This document shows positions 1 to 7,697 of a stretch of DNA of 9,080 nt, in pieces. The notes beneath the pieces are model-generated. The model made no database searches. It saw only the letters and a list, made by a program, of their open reading frames with translations, and was not told where the DNA came from. The translations under genes and the position numbers were made by a program. The number at the start of each line of letters is the position of its first letter. The stretch's first letter is position 1. Source of the stretch: DHVE2 group archaeon (GTDB lineage: Archaea; Thermoplasmatota; Thermoplasmata; Thermoplasmatales; Aciduliprofundaceae); assembly GCA_027056155.1 (NCBI GenBank), contig JALULR010000145.1:1-9080 (forward strand). Reading direction: 5' to 3'.

Positions 1-2
1 CA

Positions 3-74
3 GAAGAAGCATTTTGGAGAAAGTTGCCTGTGGAATCTAAACTTGGAATTGCCGTAAGATTATTTGGATGGTGA
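3..74 (+). CDS. C-terminal end of an unidentified protein (partial)
   Basis: One plus-strand frame is open from the window edge and gives 23 residues ending in AVRLFGW before a TGA at 72-74. The other two frames stop earlier, at 38-40 and 55-57. The composition (mixed basic and hydrophobic) is protein-like, but the fragment is too short to assign to a family. An ATG at 68 overlaps this stop (ATGGTGA) and opens the short frame discussed with the transporter downstream, a typical coupled-gene arrangement. The reading frame is chosen only by openness, so confidence is low. Confidence 0.35.
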   Translation, partial: EEAFWRKLPVESKLGIAVRLFGW

Positions 75-129
75 GAAATATGAAAAGCAAATCTCTAATA
101 CTGGGAAATAATTTCAGGACTACACAGTC

Positions 130-137
130 TTTTTTTT
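130..137 (+). terminator. Eight-T tract, possible archaeal terminator or slippery site
   Basis: A run of eight T lies 56 bases after the stop at 72-74 and just before the GTG at 141. Oligo-T tracts are the known intrinsic termination signal of archaeal RNA polymerase, so this could end transcription of the gene entering from the left. The same tract is also where a one-base change would join two reading frames (see findings), so the terminator reading is only one option. Confidence 0.3.
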
Positions 138-140
138 AAA

Positions 141-692
141 GTGATAAAAAATTTAACCTCGAAAACTAAAATAATCATGGTGTCGGGAATTTTGGTTTCT
201 TCTGCAGGTGGCATGGTTAGCTACTTTATAGTCAAGTACACGTACACATATACCTCGCCTTTCGTATTCGGAATTGTTATGGGGGTAAATATGCTCATAT
301 TCACAGTTGCTGGACTGTTTGTGGGGAGAATCGGAGACATCAGAGGAAAAGAACGTTTTTTCATTGCAGGAGCTCTTTTAATAGCGCTGTCACTTGCGGT
401 TTTTGTGGTACCTTCTGTTGAGTTTTTAATAGCGTATGTCATAATTGCAGGGCTTGGCTCTGCGTTTTATCAGCCATCTCTAAACGGGCTCATAGCAGAT
501 TTAGTAGATATCAATGCACGCGGCAGATTTACAGGCGTGTTTTTGTTTCTTTCGTACTCTGTAGCGATGATATTTAGTATAATTGCCGGGTACATTTATC
601 AAATTTCACCACAGTTTCTATTTACAATCGCATCTGCTATGTCACTAATTGGCGCCTTGATTGCCATACCTAAGCTCATAAATAAAAGATAG
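141..692 (+). CDS. Major facilitator superfamily transporter, six-helix half
   Basis: This 183-residue protein is very hydrophobic, with six predicted membrane helices at roughly residues 10-31, 40-61, 71-91, 94-115, 130-153 and 157-178. The loop after helix 2 carries the MFS motif A signature GRIGDIRGKE (62-71), and RGR before helix 5 fits the family. Full MFS carriers have about 400 residues and 12 helices, so this is half a carrier. The arginine of N-half motif B is absent before GLGSAFYQP, which suits a C-terminal half better. The GTG at 141 has no clear ribosome binding site; ATG 177 is an alternative start. In-frame stops at 72, 81 and 96 separate it from anything upstream. It may be a half-size carrier, the 3' part of a frameshifted gene, or a decaying remnant. 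The substrate cannot be told. Confidence 0.7.
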   Translation: MIKNLTSKTKIIMVSGILVSSAGGMVSYFIVKYTYTYTSPFVFGIVMGVNMLIFTVAGLFVGRIGDIRGKERFFIAGALLIALSLAVFVVPSVEFLIAYVIIAGLGSAFYQPSLNGLIADLVDINARGRFTGVFLFLSYSVAMIFSIIAGYIYQISPQFLFTIASAMSLIGALIAIPKLINKR

Positions 693-2820
<2,128 letters not shown>

Positions 2821-3117
2821 CTATTTCCCCTTCACGTACGGTAGAATAAAATGACGCATAGCTCGTAGTGAATTCACATCGCGGGATATTATTTTTATTG
2901 CCCCTGTTTGAAAATCTATCACTAGCACACCACTCTCGTCTAGAGATATATCGATAATTTCATCTGCAGGGACTTCGTACCAAGTATCGTCGCTATTTAC
3001 CACAATGCCGTTAACCGATAAATATAACTTACCCTTTTTCCACATAAATTTTATCTTGTCCGGCCTTTTGTCCATATCTATTACGTACTCTATCTTGCCC
3101 ACGTTTTTTACCTTCAA
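2821..3117 (-). CDS. Small PH/CheF-like protein of unknown function
   Basis: This is a protein of about 98 residues, rich in alternating beta-type strands and ending in a predicted helix (SLRAMRHFILPYV). The pattern of short strands, a central W-Y-E-V-P segment leading into EIIDISLD, then VLVIDF and IKIIS, resembles a single PH-like domain of the kind at the N-terminus of the archaeal taxis protein CheF (DUF439). That is fold-level inference only. Three starts are possible: GTG 3126, ATG 3123 and TTG 3117. AGGTGA lies five bases before the TTG, exactly the spacing seen at rpoN, so I favour 3117; with the other starts the site would overlap or touch the start codon. It sits between the coiled-coil KaiC-like gene and Kae1-Bud32 and is probably a partner of the former. 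Confidence 0.8.
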   Translation of the reverse strand: MKVKNVGKIEYVIDMDKRPDKIKFMWKKGKLYLSVNGIVVNSDDTWYEVPADEIIDISLDESGVLVIDFQTGAIKIISRDVNSLRAMRHFILPYVKGK

Positions 3118-3122
3118 ACACA

Positions 3123-4907
3123 TCACCTAATATGGCCAAGACTGAACGAACCAAGATTAATCCCGCTCTTGGTAGCCGTAACCTCTATCCAATTGCGGCT
3201 CTGCACTTCTGTAACACCGCGTACAGATAGATAGGTTTTGTGGGCCTCAATCTTAAACTCAATCATACCATCCATTAAGCTGCCCACCATCTGTATCTCA
3301 TTCTCACTATGAAGCCCTTTCTCTAAAAGATACAGTGAAACCGCATTATCCCTCTTCCTCCACGAAGTATAAGTTTGCAGAAACTTTAGTAGCTCTTGCT
3401 GGTTCATATACGCCATAATTGTAGATAGGCTCATGAATGCCATTCTATAATACGGGTATTTCTCCTTCACTTTCTTAGATATCTCTGTGACAGCTTTTGC
3501 AATGCCATCAACGTCAGTTTGACTATCTAAGTACACCACACCTTCAAGCTCCTCGGTCTCACCAATGCTCTTTGAATACGCATCTACGTAGTAAACAAGC
3601 TCCATCTTCTCATACTGCTCATAAGTTGGAAGAACAAAACTTAAAGCTTCTCTTATTTCAAGCACGGTTTTATCCGTCAAAACCCAAATTATGGGTATGC
3701 CTTTTTTAAGACCCTCAGCCATAAATGAATATATCAAAATCTCCTTTTTGCTGTAAGGTGGGCCATACACGATAACATTCGAGCCAATTGGCATGCCACC
3801 GTATAATAGGTCATCGAGACGCCTTGTTCCCGTCTTAACCTTTTTCTCTTTAATCTCGGATTTTATCTCTTCTTCTGCCATGGCTATTTCTTCTTCTACA
3901 AGACCCTCCATCTTTGCCTTCAACTCGCGCTCTTTTGCTTCCAAATATTTCATCTTAACCCTTAATTCCTCCTCCTTGCGCTTTATCTCGTCTTGCAGGT
4001 CTTCAAGTCTACGCTTTAACGCTAGCTCGTCCATATCCCCCATTTCGCTTTTTGCCATCTCCAAGTTTCTAAGCTCTTTTTCAAGCTTTTTCTCCCTAAA
4101 CATTAGGTCTTGCTCACGTCTGGACAACTCTTCCTCCTTGAACTTAATCATATCTTGGAGCTTGCGCATCTCCTCTTCCTTGATGGTTATCTCGTTTTTC
4201 AAATCGCCTATAATTTCATCTTTCTTTGCAAGCTCCTTAGTAAGCTCTTTTATTCGCTCAAGAAGCTCCGCAGTATTACCATCTTGCGCTAGGGACTTTA
4301 GCTCATCTAGCTGCTCTGCAGATATTGCCGATGTAGTGCTTCCAGTAAGCGCTAGCTTCTTCTCTTTCATCTCTATCTCTATTTCCCTCTGCTTGAGCTC
4401 CATCTCTAACATTTTGAGCTCTTTTGACTCTTGAGGAAGCTCTTTTACTGCCTCTTGCTTCAAAACTTCGAGCTCTTTTTGAAGCTTTTCTACCTCTTCT
4501 TCGAGCTCTTCTCGCTTCGAGCTCTCTACATCTAGCATGCTCTTCAATCGTAGGTTCTCTTTTATTACATTATCTATATTTACTTCGCCCTCTTCCAAAG
4601 AGCCACGAAGCTCGCTAGCTTCCTCCTTTAACGCTTCTACTTTATCCTCACCTATCTGCCGCTCTTCAGACCAGTCGAGAAACGCACCCTCATCTCCTTC
4701 TAACCATTTTTGCAAAGCTTCAGCATCAGAATTCTCATCAAAAGTTACATTTATATCATCATCACCCACAAGCCAGCTTTTTAAAGATTGCTCATTTTTT
4801 AATGATTCGTACTCTTCCTGAGTATACTGAGCCCCACAACTATTGCATTTGTAGGTTTTTGGGTCGATTACACCCCCGCATTTTGGGCATATTACTTCTT
4901 CAGACAT
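3123..4907 (-). CDS. Zinc-ribbon, coiled-coil protein with a degenerate KaiC/RecA-like domain
   Basis: This is a 594-residue multidomain protein. Residues 7-24 form a zinc ribbon (C7, C10, C21, C24). Residues of about 41-80 hold two similar W-containing segments, LKSWLVGDD and LQKWLEGDE, in an acidic stretch. About 85-350 is a long charged coiled coil (repeated EEE, KEKK and KRKEEEL patterns) with a break near 188-200. From about 355 to the end is a KaiC-type RecA fold: GTRRLDDLLYGGMPIGS (360-376), a glycine-rich loop GPPYSKKE (382-389) and a C-terminal SFSLGHIR. The usual Walker A GKT is SKK here, and the Walker B strand reads AFMSLS (490-495) where KaiC-like ATPases have an aspartate, so ATP hydrolysis is doubtful. 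The ATG follows the LSm stop by 2 nt with an AGGA site. The function is unknown; the architecture suggests a scaffold or adaptor. Confidence 0.92.
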   Translation of the reverse strand: MSEEVICPKCGGVIDPKTYKCNSCGAQYTQEEYESLKNEQSLKSWLVGDDDINVTFDENSDAEALQKWLEGDEGAFLDWSEERQIGEDKVEALKEEASELRGSLEEGEVNIDNVIKENLRLKSMLDVESSKREELEEEVEKLQKELEVLKQEAVKELPQESKELKMLEMELKQREIEIEMKEKKLALTGSTTSAISAEQLDELKSLAQDGNTAELLERIKELTKELAKKDEIIGDLKNEITIKEEEMRKLQDMIKFKEEELSRREQDLMFREKKLEKELRNLEMAKSEMGDMDELALKRRLEDLQDEIKRKEEELRVKMKYLEAKERELKAKMEGLVEEEIAMAEEEIKSEIKEKKVKTGTRRLDDLLYGGMPIGSNVIVYGPPYSKKEILIYSFMAEGLKKGIPIIWVLTDKTVLEIREALSFVLPTYEQYEKMELVYYVDAYSKSIGETEELEGVVYLDSQTDVDGIAKAVTEISKKVKEKYPYYRMAFMSLSTIMAYMNQQELLKFLQTYTSWRKRDNAVSLYLLEKGLHSENEIQMVGSLMDGMIEFKIEAHKTYLSVRGVTEVQSRNWIEVTATKSGINLGSFSLGHIR

Positions 4908-4909
4908 AC

Positions 4910-5128
4910 TTATCCTACAAGCGTCATTCTTACTACGTTGTTACCTCTCAGAATAACCACACCTAGCTTACGTGTCATCTCTGCTGAGTGCTCTTCGGTA
5001 TCCTCTAGCACCATGTTCATATAATCGTCGAAACCTACTAGCTTTCCTACGAGCTCACGGTTGTCTTTGAGCAAGAGCGATATTCTCTTGTTCATAAAAC
5101 TTTCCAGCATCTTTAACGGCATTGTCAT
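4910..5128 (-). CDS. Archaeal Sm-like (LSm) RNA-binding protein
   Basis: This 72-residue Sm-fold protein is expected to assemble as a hexa- or heptameric ring that binds U-rich RNA and acts in RNA processing or turnover. The Sm1 motif covers residues 9 to about 45 (helix LESFMNK, then ISLLLKDNRELVGKLVGFD and YMNMVLED). The Sm2 motif is GVVILRGNNVVRM (56-68), with the conserved RG at 61-62. The length is typical of archaeal LSm. The ATG at 5128 has GGTGGTG at the right distance; a second ATG at 5122 is possible. It is the first gene of a five-gene minus-strand unit continuing into the coiled-coil protein and Kae1-Bud32, and a TATA-like element lies upstream at 5161-5167. Confidence 0.95.
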   Translation of the reverse strand: MTMPLKMLESFMNKRISLLLKDNRELVGKLVGFDDYMNMVLEDTEEHSAEMTRKLGVVILRGNNVVRMTLVG

Positions 5129-5160
5129 ACTTACACCACCACCCTTAATTCACAGCACAG

Positions 5161-5167
5161 ATATAAA
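5161..5167 (-). promoter_or_regulatory. TATA box for the LSm operon
   Basis: On the minus strand this reads TTTATAT, preceded by a purine-rich AAAGG that could serve as BRE. It lies 33-39 bases before the LSm ATG, which predicts a transcript start about 10 bases before the gene, just enough for the GGTGGTG site. It begins 4 bases after the stop of the 51-residue gene, so the LSm operon can be transcribed independently. Confidence 0.55.
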
Positions 5168-5170
5168 CCT

Positions 5171-5326
5171 TTAGTTGAAATCGAAGAAATCTTCCTCGCC
5201 ATTATGCTCACTCTCTACTAATTCTTGAAGCAAACTGCGAATTAGCTGTTTCATTTCGTCCATCTCGCGGCGTAGGTGCTTTACCTCCTCTGCAAGCTGG
5301 TTTACATCTACCTCATCTGGTACCAT
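5171..5326 (-). CDS. 51-residue acidic helical protein, unknown function
   Basis: The frame runs from ATG 5326 to TAA 5171 and encodes 51 residues. It begins MVPDEVDVNQLAEEVKHL, continues as one amphipathic helix (REMDEMKQLIRSLLQELVE) with leucines and methionines at heptad-like spacing, and ends in an acidic, phenylalanine-rich tail, EEDFFDFN. It fills most of the space between rpoN and LSm on the same strand. No good ribosome binding site precedes the ATG, but ATTAAATA is centred about 27 bases upstream, as expected for a leaderless archaeal transcript. I do not recognise a family. The shape suggests a short coiled-coil oligomer with a flexible acidic tail that could bind a partner. Coding reality rests on the fit to the gap, the helix pattern and the promoter. 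Confidence 0.7.
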   Translation of the reverse strand: MVPDEVDVNQLAEEVKHLRREMDEMKQLIRSLLQELVESEHNGEEDFFDFN

Positions 5327-5348
5327 ACATACACATCCTATATACTTG

Positions 5349-5356
5349 TATTTAAT
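5349..5356 (-). promoter_or_regulatory. TATA box for the 51-residue gene
   Basis: On the minus strand this reads ATTAAATA, centred about 27 bases before ATG 5326. That places the transcript start at or next to the start codon, which fits the lack of a ribosome binding site (leaderless mRNA). It lies in the 45-base gap after the rpoN stop. Confidence 0.45.
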
Positions 5357-5371
5357 CTTACCTCCTAAGTT

Positions 5372-5593
5372 TCAGTCGTAAGGTATAACTTCATCGATTA
5401 AATCAACATGACTGAGAATCATTCTCCGACAGCAGTATCGCTTTACCCCAAGCTCATCGAATATGTTTTCAATCTCCTCCGAGGTGGGTTCTCGCTTCTC
5501 ATTTTCTTTAATGAATTTCACTCGATTAACAAACGCCACGTAATCGGAGGCAATTACTCTTCCGCAAGAAAAACAGCGCACAGGGATTATCAT
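5372..5593 (-). CDS. rpoN: DNA-directed RNA polymerase subunit N (RpoN/Rpb10)
   Basis: This is a small zinc-binding subunit of archaeal RNA polymerase, equivalent to eukaryotic Rpb10, which helps hold the Rpo3/Rpo11 assembly platform. Starting at ATG 5593 it has 73 residues and the canonical opening MIIPVRCFSCG (C7, C10). The paired cysteines in KRYCCRRM (C54, C55) complete the zinc site. An open frame extends to a GTG at 5602, but AGGTGA lies exactly five bases before ATG 5593, and the family begins MIIPVRC, so the internal ATG is the start. That site is built into the end of rps9, whose stop is the TGA of AGGTGA, indicating translational coupling. The segment EKREPTSEEIENIF (residues 32-45) makes the middle slightly longer than in short family members. 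Confidence 0.97.
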   Translation of the reverse strand: MIIPVRCFSCGRVIASDYVAFVNRVKFIKENEKREPTSEEIENIFDELGVKRYCCRRMILSHVDLIDEVIPYD

Positions 5594-5598
5594 GTAAA

Positions 5599-5997
5599 TC
5601 ACCTGTACGATTTTTGCCTGCGCTTTCTCGCGCCTCTTCCAAGGGGCAACTTTGGAAGCTTGCGGCGCACATCATTTACCAGCAAGGTTCTGTCATATTC
5701 TTTGAATAGAGCTTCTACGCTGGGGTCGTCAAAGTATTTTAAAAGTGCCCGAGCTACCGCTGTGCGGGCGGCTTCGGCCTGACCCACTACTCCACCACCT
5801 CTAACTTTCACATCTATATCCACATTTTTTGATTTATCTGCAATTAGAGATACCGGCTCTAGAACGGAGAGCCTTGCAACCTCAGGCTCGTAAATCTCGA
5901 AGGGCATGTGGTTTATTCTAAATCTGCCCTTGCCATCTTTCACTACGGCACGAGCCACCGCGGTTTTTCTCTTACCACTTGCTATTGCAACTTTCAT
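5599..5997 (-). CDS. rps9: Small-subunit ribosomal protein uS9 (S9P)
   Basis: This is a 132-residue protein of the 30S subunit; its C-terminal tail reaches the P-site tRNA. Landmarks are the N-terminal ASGKRKTAVARAVV, the glycine-rich VRGGGVVGQAEAARTAVARAL region and the basic ending RGARKRRQKSYR, whose terminal arginine is conserved in the family. Two adjacent ATGs occur at 6000 and 5997. AGGTGA, formed by the last bases and stop of the L13 gene, is one base from the first and four from the second, so 5997 is the better start. It is third in the L18e-L13-S9-RpoN operon. The rpoN start lies 6 nt beyond its stop. Confidence 0.97.
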   Translation of the reverse strand: MKVAIASGKRKTAVARAVVKDGKGRFRINHMPFEIYEPEVARLSVLEPVSLIADKSKNVDIDVKVRGGGVVGQAEAARTAVARALLKYFDDPSVEALFKEYDRTLLVNDVRRKLPKLPLGRGARKRRQKSYR

Positions 5998-6001
5998 CAT
6001 A

Positions 6002-6418
6002 TCACCTCAGCTTAGCACCAAGCTGTGCAGAGAGCTCACGAAGGGTTGTATATCCCTTTAGCTTGGTGTTTTTTGCATCTTCATAAACCTCAAAATTATT
6101 AGCGCCAATCTCTCTTGGCACACCCATATACACCTTTAATCTTCTATACGCATCTACACCCTTAGATTTCTTCATGGGAAGCATGCCTCTTACAGTTCTA
6201 CGGAGAATGCGATCTGGCGATTTAGGATAGTACGGGCCTTTTCTAACACTTCCTATCTCTCTTCTTTGTGAATACTTGCTAATTATGTCACTTTTGTTAC
6301 CCAATATCACCGCTTTCTCAGCATTTATTACTACTATTTCTTCACCCTCTAGCAAATCCTTTGCGATATTGCTAGCAAGGCGCCCAAGCACCATATTACT
6401 TGCATCGATTATTTTCAT
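6002..6418 (-). CDS. rpl13: Large-subunit ribosomal protein uL13 (L13P)
   Basis: This is a 138-residue 50S protein. Family features are the start MKIIDASNMVLGRLAS, then VVINAEKAVILGNK, the basic stretch RKGPYYPKSPDRILRRTVRGMLP (split around residues 59-81) and RRLKVYMGVP. The length is normal for archaeal and eukaryotic L13. The ATG has GGTGA at a suitable distance, lying over the stop of L18e, and 6 bases separate the two genes. Its own stop forms part of the ribosome binding site for S9, so the operon is tightly coupled. Confidence 0.97.
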   Translation of the reverse strand: MKIIDASNMVLGRLASNIAKDLLEGEEIVVINAEKAVILGNKSDIISKYSQRREIGSVRKGPYYPKSPDRILRRTVRGMLPMKKSKGVDAYRRLKVYMGVPREIGANNFEVYEDAKNTKLKGYTTLRELSAQLGAKLR

Positions 6419-6424
6419 TGCTAA

Positions 6425-6778
6425 TCACCCCATAATCCTTATATTTGAACCTTTTGGGTTTTCGCGAATCATATCGGATATACTTATAACTCTGCCACCA
6501 GCTTTGGTTATCTTCTCTTCCGCCTTCTTTGAAAATTTCCAAGCAGCAACGGTTAGTTTCTTATCAATTGTGCCTGAGCCCAAAAGCTTGCCGGGCACTA
6601 CTATGTACTCACCATCATTTGCATAGCGCTGAAGCTTACTTACATTTACCTCAGAGTGATTGCGCGTAGGTGCCTCTAACCGCGTGGCTATATCTCTCCA
6701 AATCCTCGCATTATTCTCTCTCGCCTTAACTTTGAGTTCTCGTATGAGTTCGATTAGTTCAGGGTTCTCCTTCTTCAT
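6425..6778 (-). CDS. rpl18e: Large-subunit ribosomal protein eL18 (L18e)
   Basis: This is a 117-residue protein found in archaea and eukaryotes only, on the 50S subunit. It begins MKKENPELIELIRELK and contains RIWRDIATRLEAPTRN, VNVSKLQRYA and the glycine-rich VVPGKLLGSGTIDKKLTVAAW (split; residues about 60-80), all typical. The frame is open further upstream to 6865, adding 29 residues with two cysteines, but that extension does not match the family and covers the promoter. GGGGGAT lies six bases before ATG 6778, so that is the start. It is the first gene of the ribosomal operon, served by the TATA box at 6819-6826. Confidence 0.96.
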   Translation of the reverse strand: MKKENPELIELIRELKVKARENNARIWRDIATRLEAPTRNHSEVNVSKLQRYANDGEYIVVPGKLLGSGTIDKKLTVAAWKFSKKAEEKITKAGGRVISISDMIRENPKGSNIRIMG

Positions 6779-6818
6779 TTTGAATCCCCCGCATTTGCAG
6801 ACTGCAATAGGCATTTCC

Positions 6819-6826
6819 TTTATAAA
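6819..6826. promoter_or_regulatory. Shared palindromic TATA box between eL18 and the EamA transporter
   Basis: TTTATAAA is a perfect palindrome in the 67-base gap between two divergent genes. Read leftward, it predicts a transcript start about 18 bases before the eL18 ATG, leaving room for the GGGGGAT site. Read rightward, it is centred about 24 bases before the GTG at 6846, predicting a leaderless transporter transcript. One TATA element could therefore serve both genes, with orientation set by flanking BRE sequence. Confidence 0.6.
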
Positions 6827-6845
6827 TGTTTTCATATTCCCGCCC

Positions 6846-7697
6846 GTGCAAAATCTAAAGTACATTCTCGGATTAATCTCCGTATCTATTATCTGGGGCG
6901 GTACGTTTCCACTGGTAAAAGCCTCTCTGGAGTATATCTCGCCGTTTGGGTTTTTAACCCTTAGATTTCTTATCGCTTCTCTACTCCTGATTATTATTTA
7001 TTTTAAGAATTTACGGGAAAATAGCGTGGCTATCAAAGCCTCGTTTGTGCTAGGCATATTTCTGTTTTTAGGATACGCGTTTCAAACTGTGGGACTAAAA
7101 TACACCACATCTTCCAATGCCGGGTTTATCACGGGACTATACGTGGTATTTACACCCATATTTGCGTATTTTATCGTGAAAGAGAAAATAACTTGGAAAG
7201 TTTTTGTCGCGCTTTTATTGTCTACAATTGGGCTGTATTTTATATCCGGCATGTCCAAGTTCAATGTTGGCGATGGTTTAGAGCTACTATGCGCCATCGC
7301 ATACGGAGTTCATGTGTCTCTAATTGGCAAGTACAGTAGAGAGTACGATGCAGCTACGCTTACAATAATGCAACTGTTCTTCGTGTTTTTGTTTTCATCA
7401 ATTTTCTGGGGCAGTGGAGGCTTCAAAATGATGCCTAGCCCCATATTGGCATTTGGAGTACTGTTTACCGCAATATTCGCATCTGCTATTGGCATATTGG
7501 TACAAGTACATTCACAAAAACACATATCTCCCTCTAGGGCAGCTATAATATTTACAACCGAGCCCGTGTTTGCAGGGATATTTTCCTACATATTTCTCGG
7601 GGAATATCCCGGGGTAATTGGCATAATTGGTGCATTGCTTATCTTGTTTGCAATGGTTCTTGCAGCTTTTGAAAAAGAGACTCTAGAGTTTGAGTAG
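6846..7697 (+). CDS. EamA/DMT-superfamily transporter (10 membrane helices)
   Basis: This 283-residue membrane protein is made of two EamA repeats of five helices each. Characteristic pieces are IIWGGTFPLVKASL (15-28) in helix 1, NAGFITGLYVVFTPIFAYF (91-109) in the first repeat and AAIIFTTEPVFAGIFSYIFL (232-251) followed by GE in the second. The family exports amino acids, metabolites or drugs; the substrate cannot be read from sequence. An open frame extends left to 6660, but it runs antisense through eL18 and is artefactual. GTG 6846 is the only start codon close to the first helix and gives the usual length. No ribosome binding site is seen, and the TATA position fits a leaderless transcript. 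Its last 59 bases overlap the 3' end of the Sir2 gene on the other strand. Confidence 0.93.
   Translation: MQNLKYILGLISVSIIWGGTFPLVKASLEYISPFGFLTLRFLIASLLLIIIYFKNLRENSVAIKASFVLGIFLFLGYAFQTVGLKYTTSSNAGFITGLYVVFTPIFAYFIVKEKITWKVFVALLLSTIGLYFISGMSKFNVGDGLELLCAIAYGVHVSLIGKYSREYDAATLTIMQLFFVFLFSSIFWGSGGFKMMPSPILAFGVLFTAIFASAIGILVQVHSQKHISPSRAAIIFTTEPVFAGIFSYIFLGEYPGVIGIIGALLILFAMVLAAFEKETLEFE

Noticed and set aside
3793..4434. Long open frame of 213 codons on the plus strand
   Set aside because: It is antisense to the coiled-coil gene. Its serine-rich, low-complexity product is the mirror of Glu/Lys codon repeats, and the minus-strand protein has recognisable domains.
6660..6845. Upstream extension of the EamA transporter frame
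   Set aside because: It runs antisense through eL18 and its promoter. The transporter family begins with the helix just after GTG 6846, and the TATA box lies inside the extension.
6779..6865. 29-residue N-terminal extension of eL18 with two cysteines
   Set aside because: The family starts MKKENPEL, a good ribosome binding site precedes ATG 6778, and the extension covers the TATA box.
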